Notes: generated by a model from the letters alone, not told the origin. A DNA stretch of 64,000 nt from Clostridium septicum (GCF_003606265.1 NZ_CP023671.1:3286001-3350000), one strand, 5' to 3'. Positions 34,801-43,892 are shown, numbered from the stretch's first letter. Program-made: numbers and translations.

Positions 34801-35896
34801 AGGAATAAATGATGATATGCTTAATTACGAAGGACTTAAGTATGATGAAAGGGTTGCTAGACATACAGCTTACTTACAGACAATAGAAAAAGATGAAAGT
34901 TTATCTTATCAAGAGAAAAAAGAAAAGATGGATCAAGCTAATGCAGATTTCCAAGCTGGAATAGATGCAGAAGTTCAAAAATACCATGATTCAATAGTTT
35001 CTAAGCAACAAGCTTTAGATGAATTATTAGCTACTCATGGAAACACTACTGACCAAGGGAAAGTTTATGAACAAGATTTAAGAGATGCTATAGCTGCAGA
35101 TAGAGAATCTATTGAAAATTTAACTAAAACTAGCTATGACAATCAAGTTAAAACAACGGAAGAAGCTACACAAGCAATGTCACAAGCTAATAAAGATAAT
35201 GCAAAAGAACAAGAGGAAGCTTATAAAAATTTAACTACTATAGTTGATGAATCTATGAGTAAAATTAATGATAGTCTATCGGGAGCTAGAGAAAATATAG
35301 AATTATTTGCTAATGACTCAAATAATTTATCAAATAAGCTAAGAAACTTATTTGATAAATTATCTAGTGAATTTACTAAAGCAGGAAATATGATAAAAAG
35401 TACTCTAACACAAATACAAAATATAGCTATCAATACTACATCTAATATAAGAAATAATATAACTAATAATATGAAAGAAGCTTATAGAAATGTATCTAAT
35501 TATATAAATAATATTAAATCTTTATTTAATAATTTTGATGCAACTCTAAGAGTTAAAATTCCTCATTTTTATATGGAGGGTAGTTTCAATGCAGAAACTA
35601 AAGAAGTTCCTAGGGTAGGTGTTAATTATTTTGCAAAGGGTGGAATAGTTGATAGAGCAACATTAGGTATAGTTGGAGAAGCAGGGAGAGAAGCTATAAT
35701 GCCATTGGAAAATAATACTGGATGGATAACAGATTTAGCAGAAAAAGTAGCTACTAGAATGCCACAAAGAAGTAATGATAATTATTCATCAGGTGATTTA
35801 ACTTTAATTATAGATGGAAGCGTAATAGGAAAGGTAGCATTAAAACAATTAAAAAGAATGCAAAGGCAAGGAAATATAACATTAATACCAACATAA
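31805..35896 (+). CDS. Tape measure protein
   Basis: The 1363-residue protein sets tail length. It begins with the conserved LEELEVVINANTRQFNTQVAQVQ, has several hydrophobic segments in the middle (residues ~450-600 and ~800-850), helical domains and a C-terminal GGIVDRATLGIVGEAGREAIMPLE box typical of phage tape measures. Residues ~665-780 consist of four 29-residue tandem repeats. AAAGGAGGTGAGGATAA gives the start, which overlaps the chaperone. Confidence 0.95.
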   Translation: MTLEELEVVINANTRQFNTQVAQVQSKVDSMATRVNNKIDSMSGTFAKLGKILASAFAITAIGRFTKSCLDLGSNLAEVQNVVDVTFGSMSDKVNEFAKNAWQTVGLSETMAKQYMGNFGAMSKSMGFTVDSAEQMAETLTNLSGDVASFYNIKQNEAYTKLKSVFTGETETLKELGVVMTQENLNQYALANGYGKTTEKMNQQEKVALRLAYVTNNLSAANGDFARTSGSWANQVRLLSLQYRSFKSAIGQGLIAVLTPVINVINTIMSKLVQMANTFNSVLSAIGFNITGGSGGSSGPIAFNGATSGIDGATDAMNNLGGATDGVGKSADKTKKKLEALMGIDEINKVNSNDDSGSGGNGGAGGLGSIASPSIDTSATENSLSEFSNKVNKILSELLSPLKKAWDNYGDWFLSKWDYFKKAFGYSCDELKNFLISVWNHGGKEFVQHMAEIGIVIGGVAVQIGGDILVALGRLWRHINPDNNSYTRKFINAMNSLAIAVRDFIISAGNWFGKFLDLGGQAFINVIGDIVVLLGTILAKVIRDAIKFITNFMNSWARSAIIGTVAMTLNIVAGVIKALLIVIEKCHKVLELFISLWAAWKVTNLVTNFLSVTNSLKAMKDGFLIAKEEMKLFNTVGGKLANKLFKVGTSLTNTKELGKSAIMTLKSLGESIYLNTLYLKDWIVALGKNTIMALKSFGQTIYLSTLYLKDWIAALGKNTVIALKSFGQTIYLSTLYLKDWIVALGKNATKALVNFGQNIKFNLWYLKELAIEMGVKAVKSLVKFIISIGTNTAALIGLTTAEGTATTGAIALGLALDALGIGLIIAAASGLIIVIKKLGDKFGWWSKISNALGSVLGWIGEKVGWLWDKIKSFFGWDTDAAVKENIEEIGTVAEDAAKTTDDAFGTATSNVNKYLDSIHFNATRLSQEVDEATKSATEKFGMLSQNAQDYLDAIYEHNTEKLAEMGDNQSIYNEEVKSMYSDLTEAEKNEFMKRYGIIQGINDDMLNYEGLKYDERVARHTAYLQTIEKDESLSYQEKKEKMDQANADFQAGIDAEVQKYHDSIVSKQQALDELLATHGNTTDQGKVYEQDLRDAIAADRESIENLTKTSYDNQVKTTEEATQAMSQANKDNAKEQEEAYKNLTTIVDESMSKINDSLSGARENIELFANDSNNLSNKLRNLFDKLSSEFTKAGNMIKSTLTQIQNIAINTTSNIRNNITNNMKEAYRNVSNYINNIKSLFNNFDATLRVKIPHFYMEGSFNAETKEVPRVGVNYFAKGGIVDRATLGIVGEAGREAIMPLENNTGWITDLAEKVATRMPQRSNDNYSSGDLTLIIDGSVIGKVALKQLKRMQRQGNITLIPT
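33797..34144 (+). repeat. Four 87-bp tandem repeats inside the tape measure gene
   Basis: Units begin at 33797, 33884, 33971 and 34058, each starting LKSxG or LVNFG and containing YLKxW/L and ALGKN. The fourth is diverged and a degenerate fifth begins at 34145. Repeats keep the reading frame, so recombination between them could change tail length in steps of 29 residues. Confidence 0.85.
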
Positions 35897-35911
35897 AAGG
35901 AGGGGTTGTAA

Positions 35912-36256
35912 TTGATAAGTATTAATGGGGTTAAAATAGCAGCTCCTAAGACATATGAAGTTACAGTACAGGACTTAGATGGAGATACAAACAGAAATGC
36001 TAATGGTGGTTTAATAAGAGATAGAATAGCAGTTAAAAGAAAATTAAATTTAGAGTGGGGTCCACTAACCCAAAGTGAAATATCAACATTACTTAGTGCT
36101 GTAAGTAGTGTTTTTTTTACGGTTACTTTTCCAGATCCACAATTAGGTATGATAACTAAGACAATGTACGTTGGAGATAGAACATCACCAGCATATACAT
36201 GGGTAGATGGTAAAGTAAAATGGAGTGGTCTAAAAATGAATTTTATAGAAAAGTAA
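35912..36256 (+). CDS. Phage tail protein (DUF6711-like)
   Basis: The 114-residue protein starts at TTG 35912 after AGGAGGGGTTGTAA. SINGVKIAAPKTYEVTVQDLDG ... RDRIAVKRKLNLEWGPLTQSEIS is the typical sequence of small tail proteins downstream of tape measure genes. Confidence 0.8.
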   Translation: MISINGVKIAAPKTYEVTVQDLDGDTNRNANGGLIRDRIAVKRKLNLEWGPLTQSEISTLLSAVSSVFFTVTFPDPQLGMITKTMYVGDRTSPAYTWVDGKVKWSGLKMNFIEK

Positions 36257-36268
36257 GGAGTTAATAAA

Positions 36269-36517
36269 ATGCTAGATATAAATGAAAATATAAATTTGAA
36301 TGGAAACGTAAATATAGAAAATCAGCAAGTAGTTAATATGACAGCAAGTATCTATACTGAAGGAAATAATTATCCAAATATTAATATTACTGTCGTTGAT
36401 AAAAAAATATATAAAAAAAAGTTTGATGTTTGTAAACAAGGGATAAATGAATTTATTGATAAGGCATTAAAGAAACAATATGAAATGTTAGGAGATGTTA
36501 CAAGTGAAAATAAGTAA
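36269..36517 (+). CDS. Small tail-region protein, unknown
   Basis: 82 residues (MLDINENINLNGNVNIENQQVVNM). It lies between two tail genes and overlaps the following gene in another frame. Start set by AAGGAGTTAATAAA. Function not recognised; likely tail assembly. Confidence 0.65.
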   Translation: MLDINENINLNGNVNIENQQVVNMTASIYTEGNNYPNINITVVDKKIYKKKFDVCKQGINEFIDKALKKQYEMLGDVTSENK

Positions 36518-36881
36518 TGAAAAAATAGTAAATAGTATTGGTGTATTAAGTAAAGTAACAGGAATGGATTTAAATATAAAAGTTAGTTATGCTATTGCTA
36601 AAAATATAAGTAAGATAGAAAAGGAACTAGAAATTTATAATAAGGAAAAAGGGAAATTAATAGATAAGTATGCATTTAAGGATGAAGAAGGAAAAATAAA
36701 ATCTAATAAAGATGGAGCAGTAGATATAGATGATATAGAAAACTGGAATAAAGATATTAAAGAATTATTAGAAATAGAAAATGATATTGATATACATTTA
36801 ATAGAAATAGAAGATTTATCTAAATGTAGTTGTAATATTACTCCAGGGGAACTTATGTTAATATCTTATATGTTTAAATAG
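36504..36881 (+). CDS. Tail-region protein, unknown
   Basis: 125 residues from GTG 36504, chosen because TAGGAG lies 9 bases upstream; an ATG at 36495 is too close to that site. The product is helical (KVTGMDLNIKVSYAIAKNISKIEKELEIYNKEKG) and includes a ...DVDIENWNKDIKELLEIENDIDIHLIEIEDL-like acidic tail similar to phage DUF1617-type proteins. Function unknown. Confidence 0.62.
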   Translation: MKISNEKIVNSIGVLSKVTGMDLNIKVSYAIAKNISKIEKELEIYNKEKGKLIDKYAFKDEEGKIKSNKDGAVDIDDIENWNKDIKELLEIENDIDIHLIEIEDLSKCSCNITPGELMLISYMFK

Positions 36882-36915
36882 ATCCTTCTAGAATTTATGA
36901 AAGGAGGAATATAGC

Positions 36916-39900
36916 ATATATAAAACAAGTAAAGAATATAAAACAGAGATAAAAAAGCCTAGCAGGTCTTTTGAATGTAGAATAACTATAGGGGATAGAA
37001 TATTTTATAATAATGATATAGTTGATGTAATAATAGATAGTAACATACAACCTTCTGATGGCTTCATGATAGGTGCTACAACATCTACTACACTTGATTT
37101 AACACTATTAAATAATAGCGATACAATTTACTCTGTTAATCAAATAAAGGTTGAAATAGGACTGAAAATAGGTGATAAAATAGAGTATATACCTATGGGT
37201 TATTATAATATTGACGATGTAGAAAAAACTGACTATACAATTAAAATTACAGCCTTTGACAATATGATAAAATTTGAAACACCTTATTTCTCTAGTTTGG
37301 GCAATTCATGTACATTACAGCAAGTAGTAAATGAGTTAGTTAGTAAAACGGGAGTTAAATTTATTGGAAGCCTTCCATCTTACAATGTTAAAAAATTGGA
37401 AGGCTTTACTTGTAGAGAAATATTATCTTATGTAGCTTCTGTATGTGGTGGAAATGCAACTATAACAAGAGACGGAAATTTTACAATAGTTTATCCAAAA
37501 GAAATTAATTATTCTATTACCGCAGATAATTATTTTGAGTATAAAAGAGAAGAAGTCAAATATAAAATAGGAAAAGTTAGCTGTCAAGTTAAAGAAAAAG
37601 AGATAATTTCAAAAGGTTCATTAGGAACAGATAGTATGGAATTATTATTTGAAAATCCATGGGTAAATGAAACTATATTAACAGATATTTATGATAGATT
37701 AAATAAATTTGAATATCTAGGTTATAGCTTGAAATGGCAAGGGGATATTTCTGTAGATGTAGGAGATATTATTAGTTGTACAGATACTAAGGGGATAGTT
37801 AGAAAAATTCCTATATTATCTCAAAAATTTACTTATACAGGGGGGTTAACATCTGAAATATCAGCAAAAGGAGAATCTAAGAATAAGAATTCTTTTAGCT
37901 CAAGCGGAGGTACTGTTAATAAAGTAAATAGATTAGTAACAGAAGTTGCATTAGTAAATAAAGCTTTTATTAATTATGCACATATTAATGATGCTGAAAT
38001 AAGGAATTTAAAGGTTGAAAGTGCGAAGATAAAAACTGCAGAAGTAGAAATTGCTAATATAAATAATATTCTAGCGGGTAATATAGGCGCAGGATTCACA
38101 CAAACAATACATCTAACTGCAAAGAATGTAGTATTAGATAATACTGTAATAAAAGAATTGATTGCAAAAGAAATTTCAGCAAATGATTTAAAATCAAGCA
38201 ATATATCTACTAATAAATTTAAAATAGTATCAGATAATGGCAAGATGTTTATATGGGATAATACTATACAAATTAGGGATAATAACAGGACTCGAGTACA
38301 GATAGGGAAAGATGCTAGCAATGATTATAATATGTATATTTGGGATAGTACAGGAAGATTAATGTTTGATGCTACAGGACTTAAATCAGATGGAATAAAA
38401 GAAAAAATAATACGTGATGATATGGTTAGCGATAATGCAAATATTAATGGAAGTAAGCTTAATATACATAGTGTAGTTACAAATATTAATAATGGAACGA
38501 CATTATTGAAAAGCTCTAAGATTAATATAGATACATTAAATCAAACATTAGAGGTTGCTTTTAGTAGTCTTAAAAGTAAAACGGATGGAATTAAAACCAA
38601 AACAGAAAGTAATAGTACAGCTATAGGAGTAATAAAAGGACAAATAAGTACATTAATCAAAAATACAACTATAACTGATAATGGATCTAATGTTAAACTA
38701 CAGGATTTTTATTCTATTTTTAAGCAGACATCTAAAGAGATAGATTTAAAAGTATCAAGTTTAGAAACTATAAAAATAGGGGCTGTAAATAGAGCACTAG
38801 ATACAAAAACGATACGAGTAAGCAATAAACTTACTGGTGGTATTAATCAAACGCATGGAATGTATAAGGTTCTTACTTCAGGACTTGAATTGGGGAATGT
38901 TACTGTTTCGTTTGATTTCGAATATACAAATTTAGTTGGGGTTACTGGTAAGTTACCTTCCCTTTCTATACAAGGAGTGGGTAATGTAACATCATGGAAT
39001 TTAGGAGCATTTAATCCTAATAATTTTATACGAAAACTAATATTAGGTAGTGCAGAAACTAAGAAAATAAAGATAATATATTCATTTAAAATTACAGAGA
39101 ATCACTTAAAGAACGAATATTGGACAACCAACATAAGAGCAGATTATTTGCTAAGTGGTAATTTTAAAGTAAGTAATTTTAAAGTAGAGAAAGGAGATAA
39201 AGTAACAGGATGGACACAAGCACCAGAAGATATAGATAATAATATAGCTAATCTTTCTAGCAGAGTTGCAACAGCAGAACAAAAATTAGAGCCTGGTAGA
39301 ATAACTCAAAGTATATCAGAAGCAATAAATTGTGGTAAAGCTTCTATATATACTGTAACTACTATATTAGATAAAACAGGATTTACAATTAAAAATGGAG
39401 CTATAAAAATACAAAATAGAGCAGGGAAGTCTGTATTAACGGGAGATACAAAAGGGAATTTAACGCTAAAAGGAAGTATAGAAAGTACTAATGATACAGG
39501 AGAAATTGGAATAAAAATAAACTATGGTTCCATGACATTCACAACTTGGGGAAACACAAATAAAGTTGAAGAAGTAGGGACAATATTAAGTACAAGCTTC
39601 CCAAAAGATAGAAACCAAAACGGAATTAGTATTGCAACATCGGGCCAAGGAGATTACATCTCAATTGGACATAAGAAAAAGGATGGTAGTATTGATAATT
39701 CTATGCTTTTTTTTGGTAATGATTATGCAGGAAGTGGACATCCTTATACTAAAAAGGGTATATACATTCATGAGACGTTATATATTAAAAGGAATGTTCA
39801 ATTTAGTGAAGCTGGATTTGAGATAAAAACTAAGAGTGGAGTATTACATCAAATTTTTAATGGTGATAATGATTTATTAGCAATATATGGTGATAATGGA

Positions 39901-40395
39901 ATTAGATTAGGTTCGCGTATTGGAGATTCAAATAGAGTAGCATTATGGATAAGAGAACGAACAGATGGTAGATATGGTCAAGAGATTGAGTTATTTACAG
40001 ATTTAAAGTGCAATGGATATAACGTTTATGGAGCCAATGAAGTAAACTCTGATTTAAGATTAAAACATAATATAACATATTTAAATGATGAAACTATGTT
40101 AACATCCACAGATATGTATAACTTTATTAAAGATGAGTTAAAGCCTACAACCTTTTATATGAATCCACCAAAAGGAAGCAATATACAGGGAAGAGCAAAG
40201 ATAGGATTTATAGCACAAGATATACAAAATACAAAAATAGGACAATATTTAATAGGATATGATCCTGATGGATATCTTTGTTATGACGTAGGAAGTAGAA
40301 TAGGAGTAGTTGAGAATGCGTTGAAAGTTGCAATTAATAAGATAGAGGCTTTAGAAAGGGAAATAAAAAATTTAAAAGACAAGGGAGTTGTTTAA
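36916..40395 (+). CDS. Large tail/baseplate protein with S74 chaperone domain, non-canonical start
   Basis: The frame is open from 36901 and begins with IYKTSKEYKTEIKKPSRSF, FECRITIGDRIFYNND and PSDGFMIGA, the usual N-terminus of these tail-hub proteins, but there is no ATG, GTG or TTG before ATG 37066. AAGGAGG at 36901-36907 is ideally placed for ATA 36916, so either ATA is used or an ATG has mutated. About 1159 residues follow: hub domain (1-320), helical and beta linker (SKINIDTLNQTLEVAFSSL), carbohydrate-type beta region, and a C-terminal peptidase S74 domain starting NSDLRLKHNITYL (~residue 1051), which self-cleaves in trimeric fibres. Confidence 0.85.
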   Translation: MYKTSKEYKTEIKKPSRSFECRITIGDRIFYNNDIVDVIIDSNIQPSDGFMIGATTSTTLDLTLLNNSDTIYSVNQIKVEIGLKIGDKIEYIPMGYYNIDDVEKTDYTIKITAFDNMIKFETPYFSSLGNSCTLQQVVNELVSKTGVKFIGSLPSYNVKKLEGFTCREILSYVASVCGGNATITRDGNFTIVYPKEINYSITADNYFEYKREEVKYKIGKVSCQVKEKEIISKGSLGTDSMELLFENPWVNETILTDIYDRLNKFEYLGYSLKWQGDISVDVGDIISCTDTKGIVRKIPILSQKFTYTGGLTSEISAKGESKNKNSFSSSGGTVNKVNRLVTEVALVNKAFINYAHINDAEIRNLKVESAKIKTAEVEIANINNILAGNIGAGFTQTIHLTAKNVVLDNTVIKELIAKEISANDLKSSNISTNKFKIVSDNGKMFIWDNTIQIRDNNRTRVQIGKDASNDYNMYIWDSTGRLMFDATGLKSDGIKEKIIRDDMVSDNANINGSKLNIHSVVTNINNGTTLLKSSKINIDTLNQTLEVAFSSLKSKTDGIKTKTESNSTAIGVIKGQISTLIKNTTITDNGSNVKLQDFYSIFKQTSKEIDLKVSSLETIKIGAVNRALDTKTIRVSNKLTGGINQTHGMYKVLTSGLELGNVTVSFDFEYTNLVGVTGKLPSLSIQGVGNVTSWNLGAFNPNNFIRKLILGSAETKKIKIIYSFKITENHLKNEYWTTNIRADYLLSGNFKVSNFKVEKGDKVTGWTQAPEDIDNNIANLSSRVATAEQKLEPGRITQSISEAINCGKASIYTVTTILDKTGFTIKNGAIKIQNRAGKSVLTGDTKGNLTLKGSIESTNDTGEIGIKINYGSMTFTTWGNTNKVEEVGTILSTSFPKDRNQNGISIATSGQGDYISIGHKKKDGSIDNSMLFFGNDYAGSGHPYTKKGIYIHETLYIKRNVQFSEAGFEIKTKSGVLHQIFNGDNDLLAIYGDNGIRLGSRIGDSNRVALWIRERTDGRYGQEIELFTDLKCNGYNVYGANEVNSDLRLKHNITYLNDETMLTSTDMYNFIKDELKPTTFYMNPPKGSNIQGRAKIGFIAQDIQNTKIGQYLIGYDPDGYLCYDVGSRIGVVENALKVAINKIEALEREIKNLKDKGVV

Positions 40396-40408
40396 CTTAA
40401 AGATAAAA

Positions 40409-40470
40409 AAATACTAGGTGGAAGTAGGATATAGCAGTATGTGTTAATAATAATCCACCTAGTATTTAGT
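40409..40470 (+). terminator. Terminator after tail operon
   Basis: A perfect 14-bp stem (40409-40422 with 40454-40467) around a 31-base loop between the tail gene and the lysis genes. Confidence 0.75.
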
Positions 40471-40566
40471 TAACTACTATAAAAAGATAATAAGTTATGG
40501 ACAAGATATATGTCAATTAGAACTTACAGTTGTAGGTTCTTTTTATTTTATAAGGAAGGTGTAGAA

Positions 40567-40992
40567 ATGGAAAATTTATTTAAGTATTTTAATTTAGTTG
40601 TAGCAGCACTAGGAACAGGATTCACATGGCTTTTTGGAACTTGGGATATTGCATTAATTTCATTAATTGCATTTATGATTCTAGACTATGTAACAGGCGT
40701 TCTAAGAGCATATGTAAACAAAGATGTATCAAGTTCAGTTGGACTTAAAGGAATAGCTAGAAAGGCTGTTATATTTATAGTTTTAATAGTTGCTGTAATT
40801 TTAGATAGGTTACTAAACACAGGAACTTGGGTATTTAGAACACTTATATGTTACTTTTATATAGCAAACGAGGGAATTAGTTTATTAGAGAATTGTGCAG
40901 GATTAGGGCTACCTATTCCAGAAAAACTTAAAGACGCATTAGTACAGCTTAAAGATGGAGAGAAGAAGGATTTAAAAATAGAGCAGGAGTAA
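40567..40992 (+). CDS. Phage holin (TcdE/UtxA family)
   Basis: The 141-residue membrane protein has the family core LDYVTGVLRAYVNKDVSSSVGLKGIARK between predicted transmembrane segments, and ends with a charged tail (LKDGEKKDLKIEQE). Holins form lethal membrane pores for endolysin release; TcdE relatives also act in clostridial toxin release. ATG 40567 follows GGAAGGTGTAGAA; the in-frame upstream ATG lacks a binding site. A small hairpin (AGCAGGA/TCCTGCT, 40981-41001) overlaps its end. Confidence 0.92.
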   Translation: MENLFKYFNLVVAALGTGFTWLFGTWDIALISLIAFMILDYVTGVLRAYVNKDVSSSVGLKGIARKAVIFIVLIVAVILDRLLNTGTWVFRTLICYFYIANEGISLLENCAGLGLPIPEKLKDALVQLKDGEKKDLKIEQE

Positions 40993-41041
40993 TCCTGCTT
41001 TTTAGTTATAGAAATATTTATAAAAGGAATGGTGATGTAGT

Positions 41042-42019
41042 ATGAAAATTGCATTTAGAGGTGGGCATAATGAACAAGCAACAGGAGCAAGTGCGTTAAT
41101 TGATGAATTAACAGAAGATAGAAAAGTATTGGCAGAGTGTATTAATGTAGCTAGAGGATATGGACATGAAGTACTTGATTGTACTCCTGGTCCATGTGAT
41201 GTAAATACAGATTTAGTTTATGGAGTTAAAAAAGCTAATGAATGGGGAGCAGATATATATATTCCTATACACTTTGATAAGGCATATGATAATTATAATG
41301 GTGCATTAGGGACAGGTACTTTTGTATATAGTAAATCAGATGCATATAAGGATGAGGATATAGCTCAAAAAATTAGTAATAATATAGCAGCATTAGGATT
41401 TAAAAATAGAGGTGTTAAAGAAGCTGACTATTATGATTTAAGAATGACTACTATGCCAGCAGTTTTAGTAGAAGTTTGTTTCTGTGAAGCTACAGAAGAT
41501 GTTGCTTTATATAGAAAATTAGGTGCAAGAAAAATAGCAGAAGCTATAGTATCAGGTATTACTGGTAAAAATATTGAACAATCAGTACAATCAGATATTG
41601 GTATGAGAGTTGCATTAGATGAACCAAATCACATTACTATAGATAGTAATAAGTTAAAAGTTAGAGGTTGGGCTTTAAATCATGCAAAGTTAGAAATATT
41701 GATAGATAATGTTAGTTATGGAACAGTAGAAACAGGTCAAAAGAGGGAAGATGTTTATGAAGCATATCCACAATATAACAATCATTTTGCAGGGTATGAA
41801 AAAACATTAGAATTTACTGAGTTAGAAAAAGGTCAATATAAATGCACAGTAAGAGCTACAGATAACAATAATAAAACTATAGAAGTTACAAAAACTTTTA
41901 CAGCATCTAAAACTATATCTAATAATAATGAAATTTTTAAAAAAGAAAATGAAATACTAAGAAAAGAAAACAAAGAATTAAAAGAAAAGATGTCAAAGAT
42001 TAAAAATATAGTAGAGTAG
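41042..42019 (+). CDS. Endolysin: N-acetylmuramoyl-L-alanine amidase
   Basis: Residues 1-180 form an Amidase_3 domain with His9 (FRGGHN), His77 (IPIHFDK) and catalytic Glu144 (VEVCFCEA). Residues ~190-295 form an Ig-like cell-wall binding module (VRGWALNHAKLEILIDNVSYGTVETG; YEAYPQYNNHFAGY). The last 30 residues are a coiled coil (KENEILRKENKELKEKM). The enzyme cleaves the glycan-peptide bond of peptidoglycan at lysis. There is no signal peptide, so the upstream holin is needed. AAAAGGAATGGTGATGTAGT precedes the ATG. Confidence 0.93.
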   Translation: MKIAFRGGHNEQATGASALIDELTEDRKVLAECINVARGYGHEVLDCTPGPCDVNTDLVYGVKKANEWGADIYIPIHFDKAYDNYNGALGTGTFVYSKSDAYKDEDIAQKISNNIAALGFKNRGVKEADYYDLRMTTMPAVLVEVCFCEATEDVALYRKLGARKIAEAIVSGITGKNIEQSVQSDIGMRVALDEPNHITIDSNKLKVRGWALNHAKLEILIDNVSYGTVETGQKREDVYEAYPQYNNHFAGYEKTLEFTELEKGQYKCTVRATDNNNKTIEVTKTFTASKTISNNNEIFKKENEILRKENKELKEKMSKIKNIVE

Positions 42020-42022
42020 TAA

Positions 42023-42062
42023 AAAAGCTAGTAAACACTGCACCACTTACTAGCTTTTCTAA
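42023..42062 (+). terminator. Terminator of lysis genes
   Basis: 12-bp perfect stem (42023-42034 with 42047-42058) containing GCTAGTAA. Its core recurs in hairpins at 45451-45602 and 45722-45758. Confidence 0.88.
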
Positions 42063-42549
42063 TATAATTAAAATAATTATATTAGTATTATTAACCAAAT
42101 TTATATTTTTATTCATATTACAAGTTAAATATTATAGCAATTAATTTTTAATGTTATTTGCATAATAAATTTATGAATAGAAAAATCCTAGTATAGGATT
42201 TTAAATATATTTTCTAAGTTGATAAGTATATAGGAATTTTCCTATATACTTAAAAAGCTTTATAAACTTTAATATATTAATAAATTTTAAAATAATAATT
42301 TAGTATATATTTATAATTTATATTACGAAATATTTGAAAAAAGTTAATTATTTTTATGTAAATAAAAAGTAGATGCTAAATTAATAACACCTACTTTTTA
42401 TGAGTTTGCAAAACTAATCAAATACTATAGGACATTAATATTATAACTTAATACATAAAAAATAAACATAAAATTTTGAATTTAATAAAAATTAATTATT
42501 TAGTATAAAATAAACAATTATCCAGAATAATATTTTATTTCTATTTTTA
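42063..42549. other. Gene-free tract before the SASP gene
   Basis: Nearly 490 bases of very A/T-rich DNA without a supported gene. It includes a repeat element at 42072-42112 (also near 45511 and 45829), palindromes near 42182-42204 and 42227-42250, and a hairpin at 42365-42401 that could be a terminator. Confidence 0.6.
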
Positions 42550-42578
42550 GTATCAATTATATAGAGTAGTACATACTA
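42550..42578 (+). promoter_or_regulatory. Candidate sigma-G/F promoter for the SASP gene
   Basis: GTATC (42550-42554), 17 bases, then CATACTA (42572-42578), which fits the CATnnTA -10 element of forespore sigma factors. It lies 46 bases before the SASP ATG, the distance expected for a short leader. The -35 match is partial. Confidence 0.5.
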
Positions 42579-42624
42579 AATAAGGTTAATATATTATTGT
42601 AAAATAGTTTAGGAGGTGAAACAT

Positions 42625-42834
42625 ATGGCTTCAAATAATAATGGAAGTAATAGAAATTTAGTACCAGAAGCAAAAGCAGGTTTAAACAGACTAAAGAATG
42701 AAGTTGCATCATCAATTGGATTAAACAACTATGAGGAAACAGACAAGGGAAACCTTTCTTCAAGACAAAATGGAAGTGTTGGTGGAGAAATGGTTAAAAA
42801 AATGGTAGAACAATACGAAAACCAAATAAAATAA
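42625..42834 (+). CDS. Small acid-soluble spore protein, alpha/beta type
   Basis: The 69-residue protein has both conserved SASP blocks: VPEAKAGLNRLKNEVASSIG (with the KNEVA region containing the GPR protease site) and GNLSSRQNGSVGGEMVKKMVEQYE. These proteins coat spore DNA and protect it from UV and heat, then serve as amino-acid source at germination. AGGAGGTGAAACAT fixes ATG 42625. It is flanked by a forespore-type promoter and a 19-bp hairpin terminator, so it is a complete monocistronic unit inside the prophage. Confidence 0.93.
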   Translation: MASNNNGSNRNLVPEAKAGLNRLKNEVASSIGLNNYEETDKGNLSSRQNGSVGGEMVKKMVEQYENQIK

Positions 42835-42882
42835 TTAATTATAAGTGCATTAATTCTTTTAATGCACTTATAATTAATTTAT
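42835..42882 (+). terminator. Terminator of SASP gene
   Basis: A 19-bp perfect stem (42835-42853 with 42859-42877) with a 5-base loop. Confidence 0.9.
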
Positions 42883-43373
42883 GAATATAATATAAACTTA
42901 AATATATGTTTTTAGAATAGGAATTAAAAGTATAATGAGCTAGTCATTATTAATATAAAATTAATCAGCAAATATTAAATAATCAAGATAAACTGTAGAG
43001 GGTTAATGAGAGTAAAAACTATTATTAACCCTTTTATTATTTTATTAGAAGCTAATAAAATAGATTCTATGAAAAATTATAAAATATTGAATAAGTATAA
43101 CAAAATTTATATATTAATAATTATTTCAAATTTAGAATAAATTTATGAATATGTTTATTGATAAAGGGAAAAAATTTTTTTATTAGTATTGAAAAATAAT
43201 AAATTATAAAATATAGGGTTATGGGTTAGAAAATATATAGTTTATAAAGGTACACTCTATTAATTACTTTAATCTAATTAATATCAGATATTTTTAAAAA
43301 TTAAATAGAATAATATTTTTATGAAAGGGAATTATAATTCTGAAATAAAAATTATATAAGAGGTGGTAATTAA
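42883..43373. other. Gene-free tract between SASP and coat genes
   Basis: About 490 A/T-rich bases. A hairpin AGGGTTAAT/ATTAACCCT with a T-rich tail occupies 42999-43040. I see no gene. The rest may contain the coat-gene promoter, but no clear sigma-E or sigma-K boxes were found. Confidence 0.6.
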
Positions 43374-43571
43374 ATGAAAAAACTTTCAGAAGCTGAAAAT
43401 CTATCTTTAGCAGCTATATTGAAGATGGAAAAGAATGGATTAATTATGCAAAAAGCAATAGATTCTTTAATATCAGATGAAGATTTAAAAAGACAATCAG
43501 AAGCAAGTATATTAGCAACAGAAGGAAGAATTAAAGGAATACAAAAATTTATAGAAGATAATAATTTATAA
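43374..43571 (+). CDS. Small helical spore-coat-like protein
   Basis: 65 residues forming two helices (AENLSLAAILKMEKNGLIMQKAIDSL, then RQSEASILATEGRIKGIQKFI), similar in style to CotF-related mini coat proteins. It is 21 bases upstream of a CotF-family gene with AGAGGTGGTAATTAA before the ATG, so the two form an operon. Confidence 0.65.
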   Translation: MKKLSEAENLSLAAILKMEKNGLIMQKAIDSLISDEDLKRQSEASILATEGRIKGIQKFIEDNNL

Positions 43572-43592
43572 GTTTCTAAGGAGGAATAATAT

Positions 43593-43892
43593 ATGAAAAA
43601 TATTATTGGAAATATGATTAAAAATAACATTGATATAAATGATGAATTTATAGCATTAAGTATGCTTTCTTCTGGAAAAGAGGCATCAGATATGTATCTT
43701 AATTCTACCCTAACAAGTAGTACACCAGAATTAAGAGCTATATATTCAGCATCATTAGGACAGATAGTAGAAGGTCATACAGCACTTACAGAATTAAGTG
43801 TTAATAAAGGATGGATTAAACCATATAATACATCTGAAGAACAACTAACATGTTCCTATAATGAATCTAAAAGTATTATTAATGAAAAATAA
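43593..43892 (+). CDS. CotF-family spore coat protein
   Basis: 99 residues with the family run FIALSMLSSGKEASDMYL ... TSSTPELRAIYSASLGQIVEGHTALTELSVNKGW. CotF-type proteins are ferritin-like helical bundles in the spore coat. AAGGAGGAATAATAT precedes the ATG, and a hairpin terminator (43902-43932) follows. Confidence 0.8.
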   Translation: MKNIIGNMIKNNIDINDEFIALSMLSSGKEASDMYLNSTLTSSTPELRAIYSASLGQIVEGHTALTELSVNKGWIKPYNTSEEQLTCSYNESKSIINEK

